A stretch of DNA of 64,000 nucleotides from Caballeronia sp. SBC1 (GCF_011493005.1 NZ_CP049159.1:310001-374000); one strand, 5' to 3'; positions 9,382-19,069 are shown, numbered from the stretch's first letter. Numbers and translations are program-made. The notes: a model not told the origin generated them from the letters alone.

Positions 9382-10470
9382 TTATTGCAGGGTGGCAAGA
9401 AAGGCGGAAAGATCAGTTGCTTCGTCGCGGCTCAGGATCATGCTCGGCATCATGGATTCGGGTTTGATCTGCTGCGCATGAGTAATCCAATCGAGTTGAT
9501 TTGCAGCGGTATTGGGAAGCATCCCGGCAGCAATCAGTCGTCGCGAATCGAGATGCGTCAGATCGGGCGCCTGCGCACCAACGGCTAGCGATCCGCGGAC
9601 CGTGTGGCAGCCAGCACAGCGCTCCTCGAAAAGCTTTTGACCCGCGGCGACGGATGAGCTTGCCATCGATGTCGGTGAGGATGTCGATGCGTGCGGCTTC
9701 GCTTGCTGCGCACTCCAGGCCGCAAAATCAGCCCGATTCTGGGCGATCACCTCGAACGCCATGTGTGCGTGTTGAGCGCCGCAGAACTGCGAACATTGGC
9801 CGCGATAAACGCCGGGATGGTCGGCCTGAATCCACTGCTCGTTCGTTTGACCCGGGATCGTCTGTGTCTTGCCGGCGAGCGTGGGCACCCAAAACGCATG
9901 GATGACATCCGCGCTATCGAGCTTGACGCGTACCGGCTCGCCCACCGGGATGTGGATCTCGTTAGCGGTGACAAAGCGCTGCGATGAATCGGGCGCGTCG
10001 TCGTAGGCCACCTTCCACCACCAGTCATACGCGGTAACCGTGATAGTCAACGTGGGCGGATCGTTCGGCGCGGCCACCCGTTCGAGCGTGATCAACGCAT
10101 AGACCAGCATTGCAATCAGGACCACCGTGGACACGCCAACGCCGATATAAATCCAGTTGATACCGCCTTGTGTGGCCGCCAACGCACCCACGTTGTCGGG
10201 AAGCACTGGTGGACGTGGCCTTAGAATCGCGATGGCCAGCAGCACCGCGATGATTAGACAAACGCCGACACAAATGGCAGTAAATACCCAGCCGAGGAGA
10301 AGTGTCGGTGCGGACGCCGGTCCCGCCGCGTGAAGGAAGTAGTTGAGCGGCGCGGTGCTTTCGGCTGCCGGCGCTGCCGTGACGGCGAGCGCCGCCGAAG
10401 ACGTACCGAGAATCGAAAGGCCCCAATGCTTCAAGCGCGCGTGAAGTCCCTGGCGAACTGGATCACTCAT
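9382..10470 (-). CDS. Heme-copper oxidase subunit II with fused cytochrome c
   Basis: 362 residues. The order is a signal or first membrane segment (GLSILGTSSAALAVTAAPAAES), two transmembrane helices (GWVFTAICVGVCLIIAVLLAIAIL and WIYIGVGVSTVVLIAMLVYALI), a cupredoxin domain with the CuA ligands (DVIHAFWVP, then CSQFCGAQHAHM), and a C-terminal cytochrome c domain (CAGCH near residue 290, likely Met ligand in ESMMPSM). This is the caa3 arrangement, taking electrons from a soluble or membrane cytochrome c. The start MSDPVRQGL overlaps the stop of the GH15 gene in an ATGA, so the two are translationally coupled. The longer frame to 10593 lies inside the GH15 gene. Confidence 0.92.
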   Translation of the reverse strand: MSDPVRQGLHARLKHWGLSILGTSSAALAVTAAPAAESTAPLNYFLHAAGPASAPTLLLGWVFTAICVGVCLIIAVLLAIAILRPRPPVLPDNVGALAATQGGINWIYIGVGVSTVVLIAMLVYALITLERVAAPNDPPTLTITVTAYDWWWKVAYDDAPDSSQRFVTANEIHIPVGEPVRVKLDSADVIHAFWVPTLAGKTQTIPGQTNEQWIQADHPGVYRGQCSQFCGAQHAHMAFEVIAQNRADFAAWSAQQAKPHASTSSPTSMASSSVAAGQKLFEERCAGCHTVRGSLAVGAQAPDLTHLDSRRLIAAGMLPNTAANQLDWITHAQQIKPESMMPSMILSRDEATDLSAFLATLQ

Positions 10471-12281
10471 TTGGAGGGCTCCGGCGTGCTGCCAGACGAG
10501 CCCGTGTCGGCGGCCGGCGTTGTGGCCGGCGACATGGCGATGCCCGCGTTGACGAGCGCCACATGCGAGAACGCTTGGGGGAAATTTCCGCACTGCCGTT
10601 TTTGCTTGAAGTCGTACTCTTCTGACAGAAGGCCGACATCATTGCGCAATTCCAGTAATCGTTCGAATAACGCCCGCGCTTCCTTTTCACGCCCCTGAAG
10701 GTGCTGGACGTGCGCAAGCCAGAAACCGCAGGCGAGAAACGCGCCCTCGCCGTGTTCCATGCCGTCGCTCACAGCGTCGGTGCGATAGCGCAGCACCAGG
10801 CCGTCCTCCATCAAGCCACATTCGATGGCGTGCACTGTTGCACTCACACGCGGATCGTTGGCTGGCAGGAAGCCGGTGAGCGGAATCAACAAGAGACTCG
10901 CATCGAGCTGATCACCACCATAGGCTTGTGTGAACGTGTTCAGGTTTCGATCGAAGCCATGCTCGAGTACATCCTCGCGAACTAGGTCAGCAAGCCGTTG
11001 CCACTTATCCGTGGGTGCCGGCATGCCAAAGTCCCGGGCGGAGCGCAGCGCGCGGTCAACCGCGACCCACGCCATGACTTTCGACAACGTGAACGGTTTG
11101 CGGCCACTGCGCACTTCCCAGATACCGTCGTCCGGCTCGCGCCAGACATGCTCCAGGTGCTCGACCAGACCCTTTTCGAGCAACCAGGCGTCCGCGTCCG
11201 GCGCGAGACCCGCGCACCGGCATATATACAACGCGTTAAGAACTTCGCCATAGATGTCGAGCTGCACCTGCCCAACGGCCGCGTTGCCGAAGCGCACCGG
11301 TGTTGACTGTTCATAGCCTGGCAGCCACGAACACTCCCATTCATTGACGCGGCGTGAGCCGTTAAGCGCATACATGATTTGCAACTGTGCCGGATCGCCG
11401 CCGATAGCACAGATGAGCCAGTCCCGCCAGCGTGCCGCCTCTTCGTGGTAGCCACCGGCGAGCAATGCCTTGAGCGTGAAGCTCGCGTCCCGCAGCCAGC
11501 AGAACCGATAATCCCAGTTCCGCTTTCCGCCCAACCGTTCCGGCAGCGAACTTGTCGGCGCGGCGATTACACCCCCTGTTTTGAGGCTTGATAAAGCCTT
11601 GAGTGTAATTAACGAACGCTGTATCGCGTCGACGTAGGGGCCTGTCACCGCGCTGCGCGACGACCAATCGGTCCAAAAGGCCGCTGTGCTGCGAAGCTCG
11701 GTATCTAGATCGGGAACGGCCGGCGGCGGACCGGAAGAATCGCAGCAGGTGAGCGAAAACTCCTGTTGTTCGTCCGGCTGCATGTCGAAGGTCAGCCGAA
11801 CGTCGTTTCCGTCGCAAGTCAATTCTGCTGAGGAGTCCAGCCAAACTGTATGAGGGCCAGCGATCAGTTGCACGCGCTTGCCCACCCTCTTGGTCCATGG
11901 CACGGCGCGTCCGTAGTCGAAGCGCATGATCAACTCACATTCGACGGATACAGGGCCGCCCGCGCAGCGCACGCGCCGGGCCAGCACCGGCTGCTCCGCG
12001 CCCCAGACCATCCAGTCCGTCAAGGTGACGGTGCCCGACCCGGTCACCAACGTAGTCTCGAGGATGAGGCCGTCATCACGATACCGCCGGACAGCCTGGA
12101 TCACCGCATCGCGAGGGGTAATGCGCCAGCATCCGTGGCGCGCGTCACCAAGTAGCGCAGCAAAGCAGGTGTCCCCGTCGAACGTTGGCCAGCACAACCA
12201 GTCGACCGATCCATGCCGATCCACCAGCGCGGCGGAGCGGCCGTCTCCGAGCAGCGCGTAGTCCTCGATGCGCATAGGCAT
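10467..12281 (-). CDS. Glycoside hydrolase family 15 protein (glucoamylase/trehalase-like)
   Basis: 604 residues. The N-terminus (IEDYALLGDGRSAALVDRHGSVDWLCWPTFD) is the beta-sandwich domain start typical of bacterial GH15 proteins. The (alpha/alpha)6 catalytic domain carries GGKRNWDYRFCWLRDASFTLKALL, which is diagnostic. Known members release glucose from alpha-glucans or cleave trehalose; I see no signal peptide, so a cytoplasmic role is likely. GGAGAAG lies about seven bases before the start. Its stop overlaps the start of oxidase subunit II, an unusual pairing of carbohydrate hydrolysis with respiration that is worth noting as an operon feature. Confidence 0.92.
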   Translation of the reverse strand: MPMRIEDYALLGDGRSAALVDRHGSVDWLCWPTFDGDTCFAALLGDARHGCWRITPRDAVIQAVRRYRDDGLILETTLVTGSGTVTLTDWMVWGAEQPVLARRVRCAGGPVSVECELIMRFDYGRAVPWTKRVGKRVQLIAGPHTVWLDSSAELTCDGNDVRLTFDMQPDEQQEFSLTCCDSSGPPPAVPDLDTELRSTAAFWTDWSSRSAVTGPYVDAIQRSLITLKALSSLKTGGVIAAPTSSLPERLGGKRNWDYRFCWLRDASFTLKALLAGGYHEEAARWRDWLICAIGGDPAQLQIMYALNGSRRVNEWECSWLPGYEQSTPVRFGNAAVGQVQLDIYGEVLNALYICRCAGLAPDADAWLLEKGLVEHLEHVWREPDDGIWEVRSGRKPFTLSKVMAWVAVDRALRSARDFGMPAPTDKWQRLADLVREDVLEHGFDRNLNTFTQAYGGDQLDASLLLIPLTGFLPANDPRVSATVHAIECGLMEDGLVLRYRTDAVSDGMEHGEGAFLACGFWLAHVQHLQGREKEARALFERLLELRNDVGLLSEEYDFKQKRQCGNFPQAFSHVALVNAGIAMSPATTPAADTGSSGSTPEPSK

Positions 12282-12765
12282 GGACTTCTCCTAATGGTTG
12301 GCGAACCGTCGCCAGACACACGCTGCGGTTAAAAAATCTGTACAGAACGTGAGGCCACGATGCGTTTCCAGCCGCAGCGATGCGCGCGTCCCCGTGGCGT
12401 CGGCATCAAAAGTACCGGCGCACCCGAAGCTTGTCCGAAACCGGACGCAACAGGTCCGCCGTCGAAACGCACGCATCGGTTTGGAGCGCCGCTGCACCGC
12501 GTAGCCCTTGCGGCCGAGGTCAGGATTCAGCAAAATGCGCGCCATCTTGTTCGCAAATATTACCTTGATGGACGACATAGGGACAAACATCTCTTGGAGA
12601 AGGTGGCTGGCCGTCCAAAGACCTGCACGCGCCGCGAGCTCCGGCTGAATGATCGGTGGGACAGGCTGCAGTTTATGAGGCATGTGACACTCCACCTGGT
12701 CAAATTGCGGCTTGTTCAGTGCATGCATTTGGAACACTACCGCGAACCGCCGCGGATCTCCGCGG
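12282..12765. other. Gap between the GH15 and GMC genes
   Basis: About 480 bases with open frames on both strands. On the minus strand a frame from 12682 (MPHKLQPVPPIIQPELAARAG) could be a small gene, but it has no clear ribosome binding site or recognisable family. A decayed gene or leader region is equally possible. Confidence 0.35.
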
Positions 12766-14409
12766 CTAGAGTTCGCCGCGAGCAGCCAGCGTCTCAATCC
12801 GATCCGCGGTGCGGCAAGCAATTGCCTGGATCGTCAGCGATGGATTGACGCCGCCGACGGTGGGGAATACCGAGCCATCGCAGATCCAGAGGTTGGGGAT
12901 ATCCCAGCTCCGACAGTCCGCGTTCACGACACTGTTGCGTGAGTCGTCTCCCATGCGGGCTGTGCCGTTCAGGTGGCACGTGTCGTCGTTCTGGTTCCAT
13001 ACTTCGCTTGCACCCGCCGCCTTGAGCGCTTGCCCCATGAAGTCGAGTGAATGCGCGATGAGCCGTTTATCGTTGTCGCAAAGCGAATAGGTGACGCGCG
13101 CGATCGGCAGCCCATACTGGTCCATCTCCGCAGCAAGCGTTACGCGATTGCGTTCCTGCGGCAAGGTCTCGCCGACAACCTTGAGTCCTGCTTGGTGGTT
13201 GTACTTCTGCATCTCCGCCTCGAGTGCATCCCCCCACAGACCGCGCCCGTTCTGCACCGCTACCCAGGCGTTCGGCAACGGTCCCTGGCTCATGTAACAG
13301 TAGCCACCGAAGAAATCCTTACCCTTGTCCGTGTAGTTCCAGTGCTCCGTTATCGCGAGCGACGGTGGCCCTTTGTACCAGCGGATTTCTTCGTCCATCA
13401 CGCCCCACGTGGCTTGATTGGATTGCACCATCAGGTTTTTTCCGACCAGTCCGGAACTGTTCGCAAGCCCGTCCGGAAACCGACTATTCGCGGACATGAG
13501 CAAGAGGCGCGGGGTTTCAATTGCGTATCCGGCCACCACCACGTGGCGCGCTCGCTGGAATTGCCAGCGGCCTTCGCGAAAATACTCAACACCGGTTGCA
13601 TAGCCCGCTTCGCTGGTCTTGATTCTGCCGACCATCGCAAGGTCGCGAATCTCCGCGCCTGCGGCCAGCGCCCGCGGAATCCAGGTCACCAATGCGCTTT
13701 GCTTGGCGTTGGTCGCACAGCCCGATACGCAAAAGCCGCGATAGACGCACGGATGAGCCTCGCCACGGGGTGCGGACAACGTCGCGAGGGGTGTGGGCGC
13801 CCAGGGAATGCCGAGCGCCTCCGCGCCTCGTGCAAGGACGAGCGCGGCCGCGTTCAGTTCATGTGCTCGATAGGGATAGCGTCGCCGCTTCGGTCCCCAC
13901 GGATAGTTCACGGGCCCTGAGATCTTCAACGCGTCCTCGACCTCGGCGTAGTAGCGCCACATCTCGTGCCAGGTAATCGGCCAGTCGGCGCCGTAGCCGA
14001 GCAAGCTGCGAGACTTGAACCATTCCGGGCGAAAACGCAGCGACACCATCGCGAAATGAACCGTGCTGCCGCCTACCGCTTTACCGCTATTGTTGTTGCC
14101 GAGCTTGAGCGGATTGTCGCCGTCGCAGATGCGTTCATCGGTCCAGAAGAGTTTCTCCTGGTGGGTCTCATCGGACGCGAATTCTTCGAGCGGACGCCAC
14201 CACGCGCCCGCGTCGAATGCGACCACTTTGAAGCCTTTTTCTGCGAGACGACATGCGAGCGTGCCGCCGCCAGCGCCCGTACCGACAATCGCGAAGTCAA
14301 CCTCCTCGGTCTGCGGGTACTCGCGCATCGGCGTCCATGCGCCGACATGAAAGACATTCGGCGCGCGCCCGTTCTTGCCGCGTGGGTGATGCTGTGCATC
14401 ATCGAGCAT
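12766..14409 (-). CDS. GMC-family FAD oxidoreductase (sugar/aldonate dehydrogenase large subunit)
   Basis: 547 residues. The Rossmann FAD-binding motif VDFAIVGTGAGGGTLACRLAEKG is at about residue 40. The family's substrate-side motifs follow (GKAVGGSTVHFAMVSLRFRPEW near 110, FCVSGCATNAKQSALVTWIPRAL near 225). The GMC C-terminal signature HLNGTARMGDDSRNSVV and WICDGSVFPTVGGVNPSLTIQAIA supplies the catalytic histidine region. It overlaps the subunit-3 gene upstream by 11 bases. Together they form a gluconate-2-dehydrogenase or FAD-glucose-dehydrogenase type enzyme that oxidises a sugar or sugar acid and hands electrons to cytochrome c. There is no Tat or Sec signal here; partner-dependent export through subunit 3 is known in this family. 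Confidence 0.92.
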   Translation of the reverse strand: MLDDAQHHPRGKNGRAPNVFHVGAWTPMREYPQTEEVDFAIVGTGAGGGTLACRLAEKGFKVVAFDAGAWWRPLEEFASDETHQEKLFWTDERICDGDNPLKLGNNNSGKAVGGSTVHFAMVSLRFRPEWFKSRSLLGYGADWPITWHEMWRYYAEVEDALKISGPVNYPWGPKRRRYPYRAHELNAAALVLARGAEALGIPWAPTPLATLSAPRGEAHPCVYRGFCVSGCATNAKQSALVTWIPRALAAGAEIRDLAMVGRIKTSEAGYATGVEYFREGRWQFQRARHVVVAGYAIETPRLLLMSANSRFPDGLANSSGLVGKNLMVQSNQATWGVMDEEIRWYKGPPSLAITEHWNYTDKGKDFFGGYCYMSQGPLPNAWVAVQNGRGLWGDALEAEMQKYNHQAGLKVVGETLPQERNRVTLAAEMDQYGLPIARVTYSLCDNDKRLIAHSLDFMGQALKAAGASEVWNQNDDTCHLNGTARMGDDSRNSVVNADCRSWDIPNLWICDGSVFPTVGGVNPSLTIQAIACRTADRIETLAARGEL

Positions 14410-15052
14410 TCTTGTTCTCCTTGCGCGCTTGCTCTTCGCGCCCCGGATGTGCCTCGGACGCTTCCCACGGATCGCGGCGATTAAAATTCATACGCACATA
14501 ACCGCGTGGATTGGCTGGACCGCCAAAGCCGATTTCGCTCCATGCATGCGGGTGGGAGTAATACGCTCCGCAGACGTCATGCAGCACGCGCTCAGTAAAG
14601 AAGAGGCTGGACGGCATGTCGTTCCATGCAGCGCAGTGCAATTCGCCGCGTTGCATCGCCTCAAGCAGCGCAATCTGCGGCGCCGCGTCGAGGCTCGCGA
14701 ATGGCAGCTCGAAGCGCGTGCGACATTCTTCGTCGAGCGCGGCGAGCCCAGTACGCCATGCGTCCCGGAGCGGCGGCAAACGCGCGTCGCGATAGCCATC
14801 GCCGCGATTGCTCGCGAGCTTTGCATCGACGAGCGCGGCTATCGGTACAGGCTGCGCCTCACTGCGCTGCGTCACGACACGGACGCAAAGCGCCGTCAGC
14901 GCACGCCATTCGACTGCGTTCAGGAATACCGGATCGCGTGGCGTGGCGAGCCGTTCGTCAATGACACTTCTTGTCGCAGCGTCCCAAGAGGGCGTGTCCC
15001 GTTTATTCAGAACGTCGTAGCCCGGATAGCGTGTCACGGGTGGCGACGTCAT
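14399..15052 (-). CDS. Gluconate 2-dehydrogenase subunit 3 family protein
   Basis: 217 residues from MTSPPVTRYPGYDVLNKRDTPSWD. The segment FLNAVEWRALTALCVRVV and the C-terminal FTERVLHDVCGAYYSHPHAWSEIGFGGPANPRGYVRMNFNRRDPWE match the small gamma subunits that accompany GMC dehydrogenases and help their maturation or export. No Tat signal is visible in this copy. The start overlaps the stop of the upstream membrane-protein gene as ATGA, and the stop overlaps the GMC gene, so three genes are coupled. The longer frame to 15244 lies inside the neighbouring gene. Confidence 0.88.
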   Translation of the reverse strand: MTSPPVTRYPGYDVLNKRDTPSWDAATRSVIDERLATPRDPVFLNAVEWRALTALCVRVVTQRSEAQPVPIAALVDAKLASNRGDGYRDARLPPLRDAWRTGLAALDEECRTRFELPFASLDAAPQIALLEAMQRGELHCAAWNDMPSSLFFTERVLHDVCGAYYSHPHAWSEIGFGGPANPRGYVRMNFNRRDPWEASEAHPGREEQARKENKNAR

Positions 15053-15987
15053 TTTTCCGTCTCCCGCAGCCGCAACGCGGCAAGGCCGGCGAGCGCCAGC
15101 GCAGAAAAGCTGGGTGGTGCCGGCAGAGGCGGCCCGTTGAGAATGTTCTGGGTCCAATTGCGCCACCCGCCCTGGTTGCGAGCGATACCGCGCGCATGAA
15201 AACCCATCCCGACAAAACCTAATGCAGCCGTGATTCGCAGCCACGCGCGCGCGACCCAGTGTTCGCGTGGTGCGGCGAGAGCGGCGTGAGCGAGCAGCGC
15301 GGACGCCACCGGCACAATAGTGACCGGCGCGTACATTACCGGGTTCTGATATGAACCGCGAAAATGCATGAGTGCTACTTCACCCACGGTACCGATAAGG
15401 CCAGCCGCTGCGAGCAACCCAAGCGCGCGGCCCGCTGCCATCCCGAGCAGCTGCGGTTCGACTGCAGGTTCGTCGCGCAGTCGCTCGGCAACAGCCCCCA
15501 ATGCGCCGGATAAAAGCAATGCCATCGGTGCCCCGATCGGCGCTGCATAGAACAAATTGTTCCAGCTCCAGCCGCCAGGGCGCTTGAGGACGTTGTAGAG
15601 ATGAAAACCTGTGCCCGCGATGCCGGCCGCTCCAGCCCCGAGGTAGATTGCATGCCTTGCCCGATGCCTGCGCGAGCCGGAATCGGCAGCACCATGCAGT
15701 CCGGCCGCGAGCGACAGCGCCGACGTGATGAGCGGCGTGAACATGGCCTTATTCGCAAACGATCCGCGATAGTGTTCGATCCCGCTGTCAGTGAGCACGG
15801 ACAACGCGAGCAATGCCGAACTGCGATTGAACGCACGCGCGGCGGCTATGTGGGTGCCGCTTTCCCCTCGCGGCGTCAGGTCTTTGATTGAAGAACCTGC
15901 GCGTTCTCGCGCGAGGACCGCCACCAGCCCGGCAGCCCCGGCTGCCAAGCCGACAAACATAGCCGCGCGCTGAGTTGTTGCACTCAT
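15049..15987 (-). CDS. Multi-pass membrane protein of unknown function
   Basis: 312 residues, rich in Ala, Gly and Leu, with about eight hydrophobic segments. They fall into two similar halves: LALSVLTDSGIEHYRGSFANKAMFTPL and LIGTVGEVALMHFRGSYQNPVMYAPV are clearly the same motif repeated, so the protein is an internal duplication. Each half ends in a GFH-YNV or GFHARGI segment followed by GGW-NW. The start is set by GAAGGAG before ATG 15987. It sits between the dehydratase and the dehydrogenase subunit and is translationally coupled to the latter. It could anchor the dehydrogenase or carry electrons, but no heme motif is visible. Confidence 0.75.
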   Translation of the reverse strand: MSATTQRAAMFVGLAAGAAGLVAVLARERAGSSIKDLTPRGESGTHIAAARAFNRSSALLALSVLTDSGIEHYRGSFANKAMFTPLITSALSLAAGLHGAADSGSRRHRARHAIYLGAGAAGIAGTGFHLYNVLKRPGGWSWNNLFYAAPIGAPMALLLSGALGAVAERLRDEPAVEPQLLGMAAGRALGLLAAAGLIGTVGEVALMHFRGSYQNPVMYAPVTIVPVASALLAHAALAAPREHWVARAWLRITAALGFVGMGFHARGIARNQGGWRNWTQNILNGPPLPAPPSFSALALAGLAALRLRETEK

Positions 15988-15997
15988 GGCTTCTCCT

Positions 15998-17104
15998 TCA
16001 ACGAACTGCATAGGGTTGTGCCTCGGCGCGCCTGAATTCAAGGCCGCAGCCGGGGCGACTTAGGTCCGGGGCGATAGCACCGTCAACGGGGTGAGGCGCC
16101 CCTTCGAATAGCATGGCTTCGATGCGAACGTGATCGTGAAACCACTCTTGATGGCGCAATCGCGGCACTGCGCACGCGACGTGCAGGTGCAACGCGGGGG
16201 CGCAGTGCGCAGACAACGGAATGTGATGCGCATCGCATAAGGTCGCCGCCTGCAGAAAGCCGGTGATCCCGCCGCAACGGCTCACGTCGACCTGCAGCAC
16301 GTCGACCGCCCGCGCATCGAGCATGCGGCGGAAATAGTCCAGCGTGTAGCCGTACTCGCCCGCTGCGACTTCCATTGCAGCGGGAACGGCTTCGCGCAAC
16401 GAGCACAAGCCAGCAAGATCATCCGACGACACCGGTTCCTCAAACCATTCGACGTCGTGCTCCGCAAAAATAGCGGCGTAGCGCAGTGCCTGTTTCCCTG
16501 AAAATGCCCCGTTTGCATCGACGAAAAGTCCGCTCTCGCCGATCGCCTCACACGCCGTGCGCACTCGCTCAGGATCACGCTCAGGCGCAGTTCCGATTTT
16601 CATCTTGACCCAGCGGCAACCGTCGTCTGCAACCCACGCCCCAAGTTGTTCACTCAATTGAGCATCGGTGTAGGTGGTGAATCCACCGCTGCCGTAAATC
16701 GGCACGCTTTCACGCGCGGCGCCCAGCAAACGCACGAGCGGCCGGTCCAAAAGCTTCGCTTTCAAATCCCAGAGCGCACAGTCGATGGCCGAGATTGCGG
16801 TCGCGGCCATGCCCTCTCGTCCGAGGTTGCGGACAAGCTTCTGCATGCCCGCCCATAGAGCTTGAATATCCCACGCATCGTGCTGCAGCACCGCCTTTGC
16901 CAGCGCACCACGGATCAGCCCGACCGCGCTCGCATCCGTGTAGGTGTAGCCGATGCCGGTCATACCGCCCGCGTCCACCTCGACCACCACGAGCGTCGTG
17001 GCGTCCCACGCGAACGTGCCATCGGCCTCAGGCAAGTCGGTGGGAATCGAAAAGGCGTCAGCCCGGACGTCGGTGATCGTTGCTTCGTGAGTTGAGGTTT
17101 TCAT
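15998..17104 (-). CDS. Enolase-superfamily enzyme (mandelate racemase/sugar-acid dehydratase type)
   Basis: 368 residues. The capping domain is at the N-terminus (VRADAFSIPTDLPEADGTFAWDATTLVVVEV). The barrel domain has the KxK general base VKMKIG near residue 165, then metal ligands in FVDANG (Asp), WFEEPV (Glu) and AAGEYG (Glu), and the catalytic His in LSAHCAPALH. This pattern fits mandelate racemase-like sugar-acid dehydratases. With an aldonate-forming dehydrogenase next door, dehydration of an aldonic acid to a 2-keto-3-deoxy acid is the likely job. It ends 10 bases before the membrane-protein gene. Confidence 0.9.
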   Translation of the reverse strand: MKTSTHEATITDVRADAFSIPTDLPEADGTFAWDATTLVVVEVDAGGMTGIGYTYTDASAVGLIRGALAKAVLQHDAWDIQALWAGMQKLVRNLGREGMAATAISAIDCALWDLKAKLLDRPLVRLLGAARESVPIYGSGGFTTYTDAQLSEQLGAWVADDGCRWVKMKIGTAPERDPERVRTACEAIGESGLFVDANGAFSGKQALRYAAIFAEHDVEWFEEPVSSDDLAGLCSLREAVPAAMEVAAGEYGYTLDYFRRMLDARAVDVLQVDVSRCGGITGFLQAATLCDAHHIPLSAHCAPALHLHVACAVPRLRHQEWFHDHVRIEAMLFEGAPHPVDGAIAPDLSRPGCGLEFRRAEAQPYAVR

Positions 17105-17148
17105 GGCTCGACACCGCTTAGAAGGCCCGCTGCAAGTGAAGCGTCGGG

Positions 17149-18954
17149 TTACTTGTCCTTGCTGTCTTTATGACCGGGCAGCACGGCGCTCAGCACCTGC
17201 TTCGCAGCGTCGAGCAATATGTGACCCTCGTTGGGATCGCCCTTCATCAAGGTCGACGCGAAAGCCTTGGCTTGCGCAAGCGTGATGTGCGGCGGCAACG
17301 GCGGCACATTCGGATCGGCTTTCACTTCGAGCACGACGGGCCGATCCGCGGCCAACGCCTCGTCCCACGCTGCGCCCATCCGGTCTGCATCGTCCACGTA
17401 TATGCCTTTAAGGCCGATGAGCTCTGCGAACTTGTGATACGGCACGGACGGAATATCCTGCGAAGCCTCAAACTTCGGATCGCCCTCCATGACACGCTGC
17501 TCCCAGGTAACCTGATTCAGGTCCTGGTTGTTCAAGACCATGCAAATCCAGCGCGGGTTTGCCCACTGCTTCCAGTATTTCGATACCGTGATGAGTTCGG
17601 CCATATTGTTCATTTGCATCGCACCATCGCCGACGAGCGCGATCACCGTCCGCTCGGGAAATGCGAACTTCGCCGCAATCGCGTACGGCACCGCCGCCCC
17701 CATTGACGCCAACCCGCCCGAGAGCGAACATTGCATGCCGCGTTGCACCTTAAGATCGCGCGCGTACCAGTTTGCACACGAGCCCGAATCGCTGGTGACT
17801 ATTGCGTTGGCCGGCACACGAGGTGACAGTTCCCAGACCGTGCGCTGCGGATTGACGCCTCCGTCGGTCAGTTGGAGTGCACGTTTCTCAAGCGTCGGCC
17901 ACCACTCGGCCGTCCAGCCTTCGATCTTCTTGCGCCAGGCGCGATCTGTCTTCTCCGTCAGAAGCGGAAGCAGCATGCGTAACGTTTCGGCGCTATCGCC
18001 GACGAGGTTCACCTCCATCGGGTACCGAAGGCTTAGCATGTCCGCTTTGATGTCGATTTGAACGCCGCGGGCGTGGCCCTCCTTTGGCAGAAATTCAGAG
18101 TAGGGAAAACCAGAACCGATCATGAAGAGCGTGTCGCATTCCATCATCATGTCGTAGCTCGGCTTCGTCCCGAGCAAGCCGATTGAACCTGTGACCCACG
18201 GCAAGTCGTCCGGTAACACTGCTTTCCCAAGCAGTGCTTTCGCGACGCCCGCTCCTAACTTCTCTGCGATCGCGATAACCTCGTCGGTCGCATTCAGCGC
18301 GCCCGCGCCGACCAGAAGGGCGACCTTTTTGCCTGCGTTCAAAACTTCAGCAGCGCGCTGCAGGTCGCTCGCGTACGGGACCGTTTTGGGTGCGCTGAAT
18401 CCCACTCCAGAGTGCAACGTGCCGTGCTTGCGCCCAGGTGCTTGATACTCGAGGTCCTGAAGGTCATTAGGCAGAATGATGGCCGTTACCTTTCGCTCCG
18501 ACAGGGCCGTGCGAATCGCGCGATCAACGAGATGGCGGACCTGAGCCGCCACGCTCGCCTGCTGCACGAATGCACCGGCGACGTCCTTAAACAGCGACGG
18601 AAGATCGAGTTCTTGCTGATAATGGCCCCCAAGGGCCGCGCGCGCCTGCTGACCCGCAATTGCCAGAACCGGCATGTGGTCCATGCGCGCGTCATAAAGG
18701 CCGGTCAGCAGATGGGAGGCGCCCGGACCCGAAGTCGCCATGCAAACGCCCAGTTCACCCGTAAACTTGGCGTGCGCGGATGCCATAAACGCCGCCATCT
18801 CTTCGTGGCGAACCTGAATGAACTCGATTTTGCCTTTGGCGCGATTGAGTGCCCCCAACACGCCGTTGATGCCGTCCCCGGGATAGCCATAGATGCGACG
18901 GACGCCCCAGGCGTGAAGACGCTCGACAAGAAAGTCTCCGACTGTTTCAGTCAT
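17149..18954 (-). CDS. Thiamine-pyrophosphate-dependent enzyme (pyruvate oxidase/acetolactate synthase family)
   Basis: 601 residues with the three domains of the family. The N-terminal Pyr domain has the catalytic Glu in FIQVRHEEMAAFMASAHAKFTG. The central domain is VALLVGAGALNATDEVIAIAEKLG. The C-terminal PP domain has the TPP/Mg motif VALVGDGAMQMNNMAELITVSKYWKQWANPRWICMVLNN (GDG to NN). It is closest by eye to PoxB-like pyruvate oxidases and thiamine-requiring proteins of unknown substrate. The start MTETVGDFL is placed by AAGGAG seven bases upstream. It is the first gene after a near-perfect sigma-54 promoter and so probably leads the minus-strand operon. Confidence 0.92.
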   Translation of the reverse strand: MTETVGDFLVERLHAWGVRRIYGYPGDGINGVLGALNRAKGKIEFIQVRHEEMAAFMASAHAKFTGELGVCMATSGPGASHLLTGLYDARMDHMPVLAIAGQQARAALGGHYQQELDLPSLFKDVAGAFVQQASVAAQVRHLVDRAIRTALSERKVTAIILPNDLQDLEYQAPGRKHGTLHSGVGFSAPKTVPYASDLQRAAEVLNAGKKVALLVGAGALNATDEVIAIAEKLGAGVAKALLGKAVLPDDLPWVTGSIGLLGTKPSYDMMMECDTLFMIGSGFPYSEFLPKEGHARGVQIDIKADMLSLRYPMEVNLVGDSAETLRMLLPLLTEKTDRAWRKKIEGWTAEWWPTLEKRALQLTDGGVNPQRTVWELSPRVPANAIVTSDSGSCANWYARDLKVQRGMQCSLSGGLASMGAAVPYAIAAKFAFPERTVIALVGDGAMQMNNMAELITVSKYWKQWANPRWICMVLNNQDLNQVTWEQRVMEGDPKFEASQDIPSVPYHKFAELIGLKGIYVDDADRMGAAWDEALAADRPVVLEVKADPNVPPLPPHITLAQAKAFASTLMKGDPNEGHILLDAAKQVLSAVLPGHKDSKDK

Positions 18955-19069
18955 TGCATACTCCTTATGAATGGGTGCGCTTCGACTGCCGGCGCACAAC
19001 ATGCCGTCCGCATCGCTGAAGCGAACCAAAATTCACTAAGATACGTAGGAATAAAGTGTCGACCATAAT

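Noticed and set aside
12291..12821. Minus-strand 176-residue frame overlapping the GMC gene
   Set aside because: Overlaps a certain gene and lacks a start site; only a shorter version from 12682 is conceivable.
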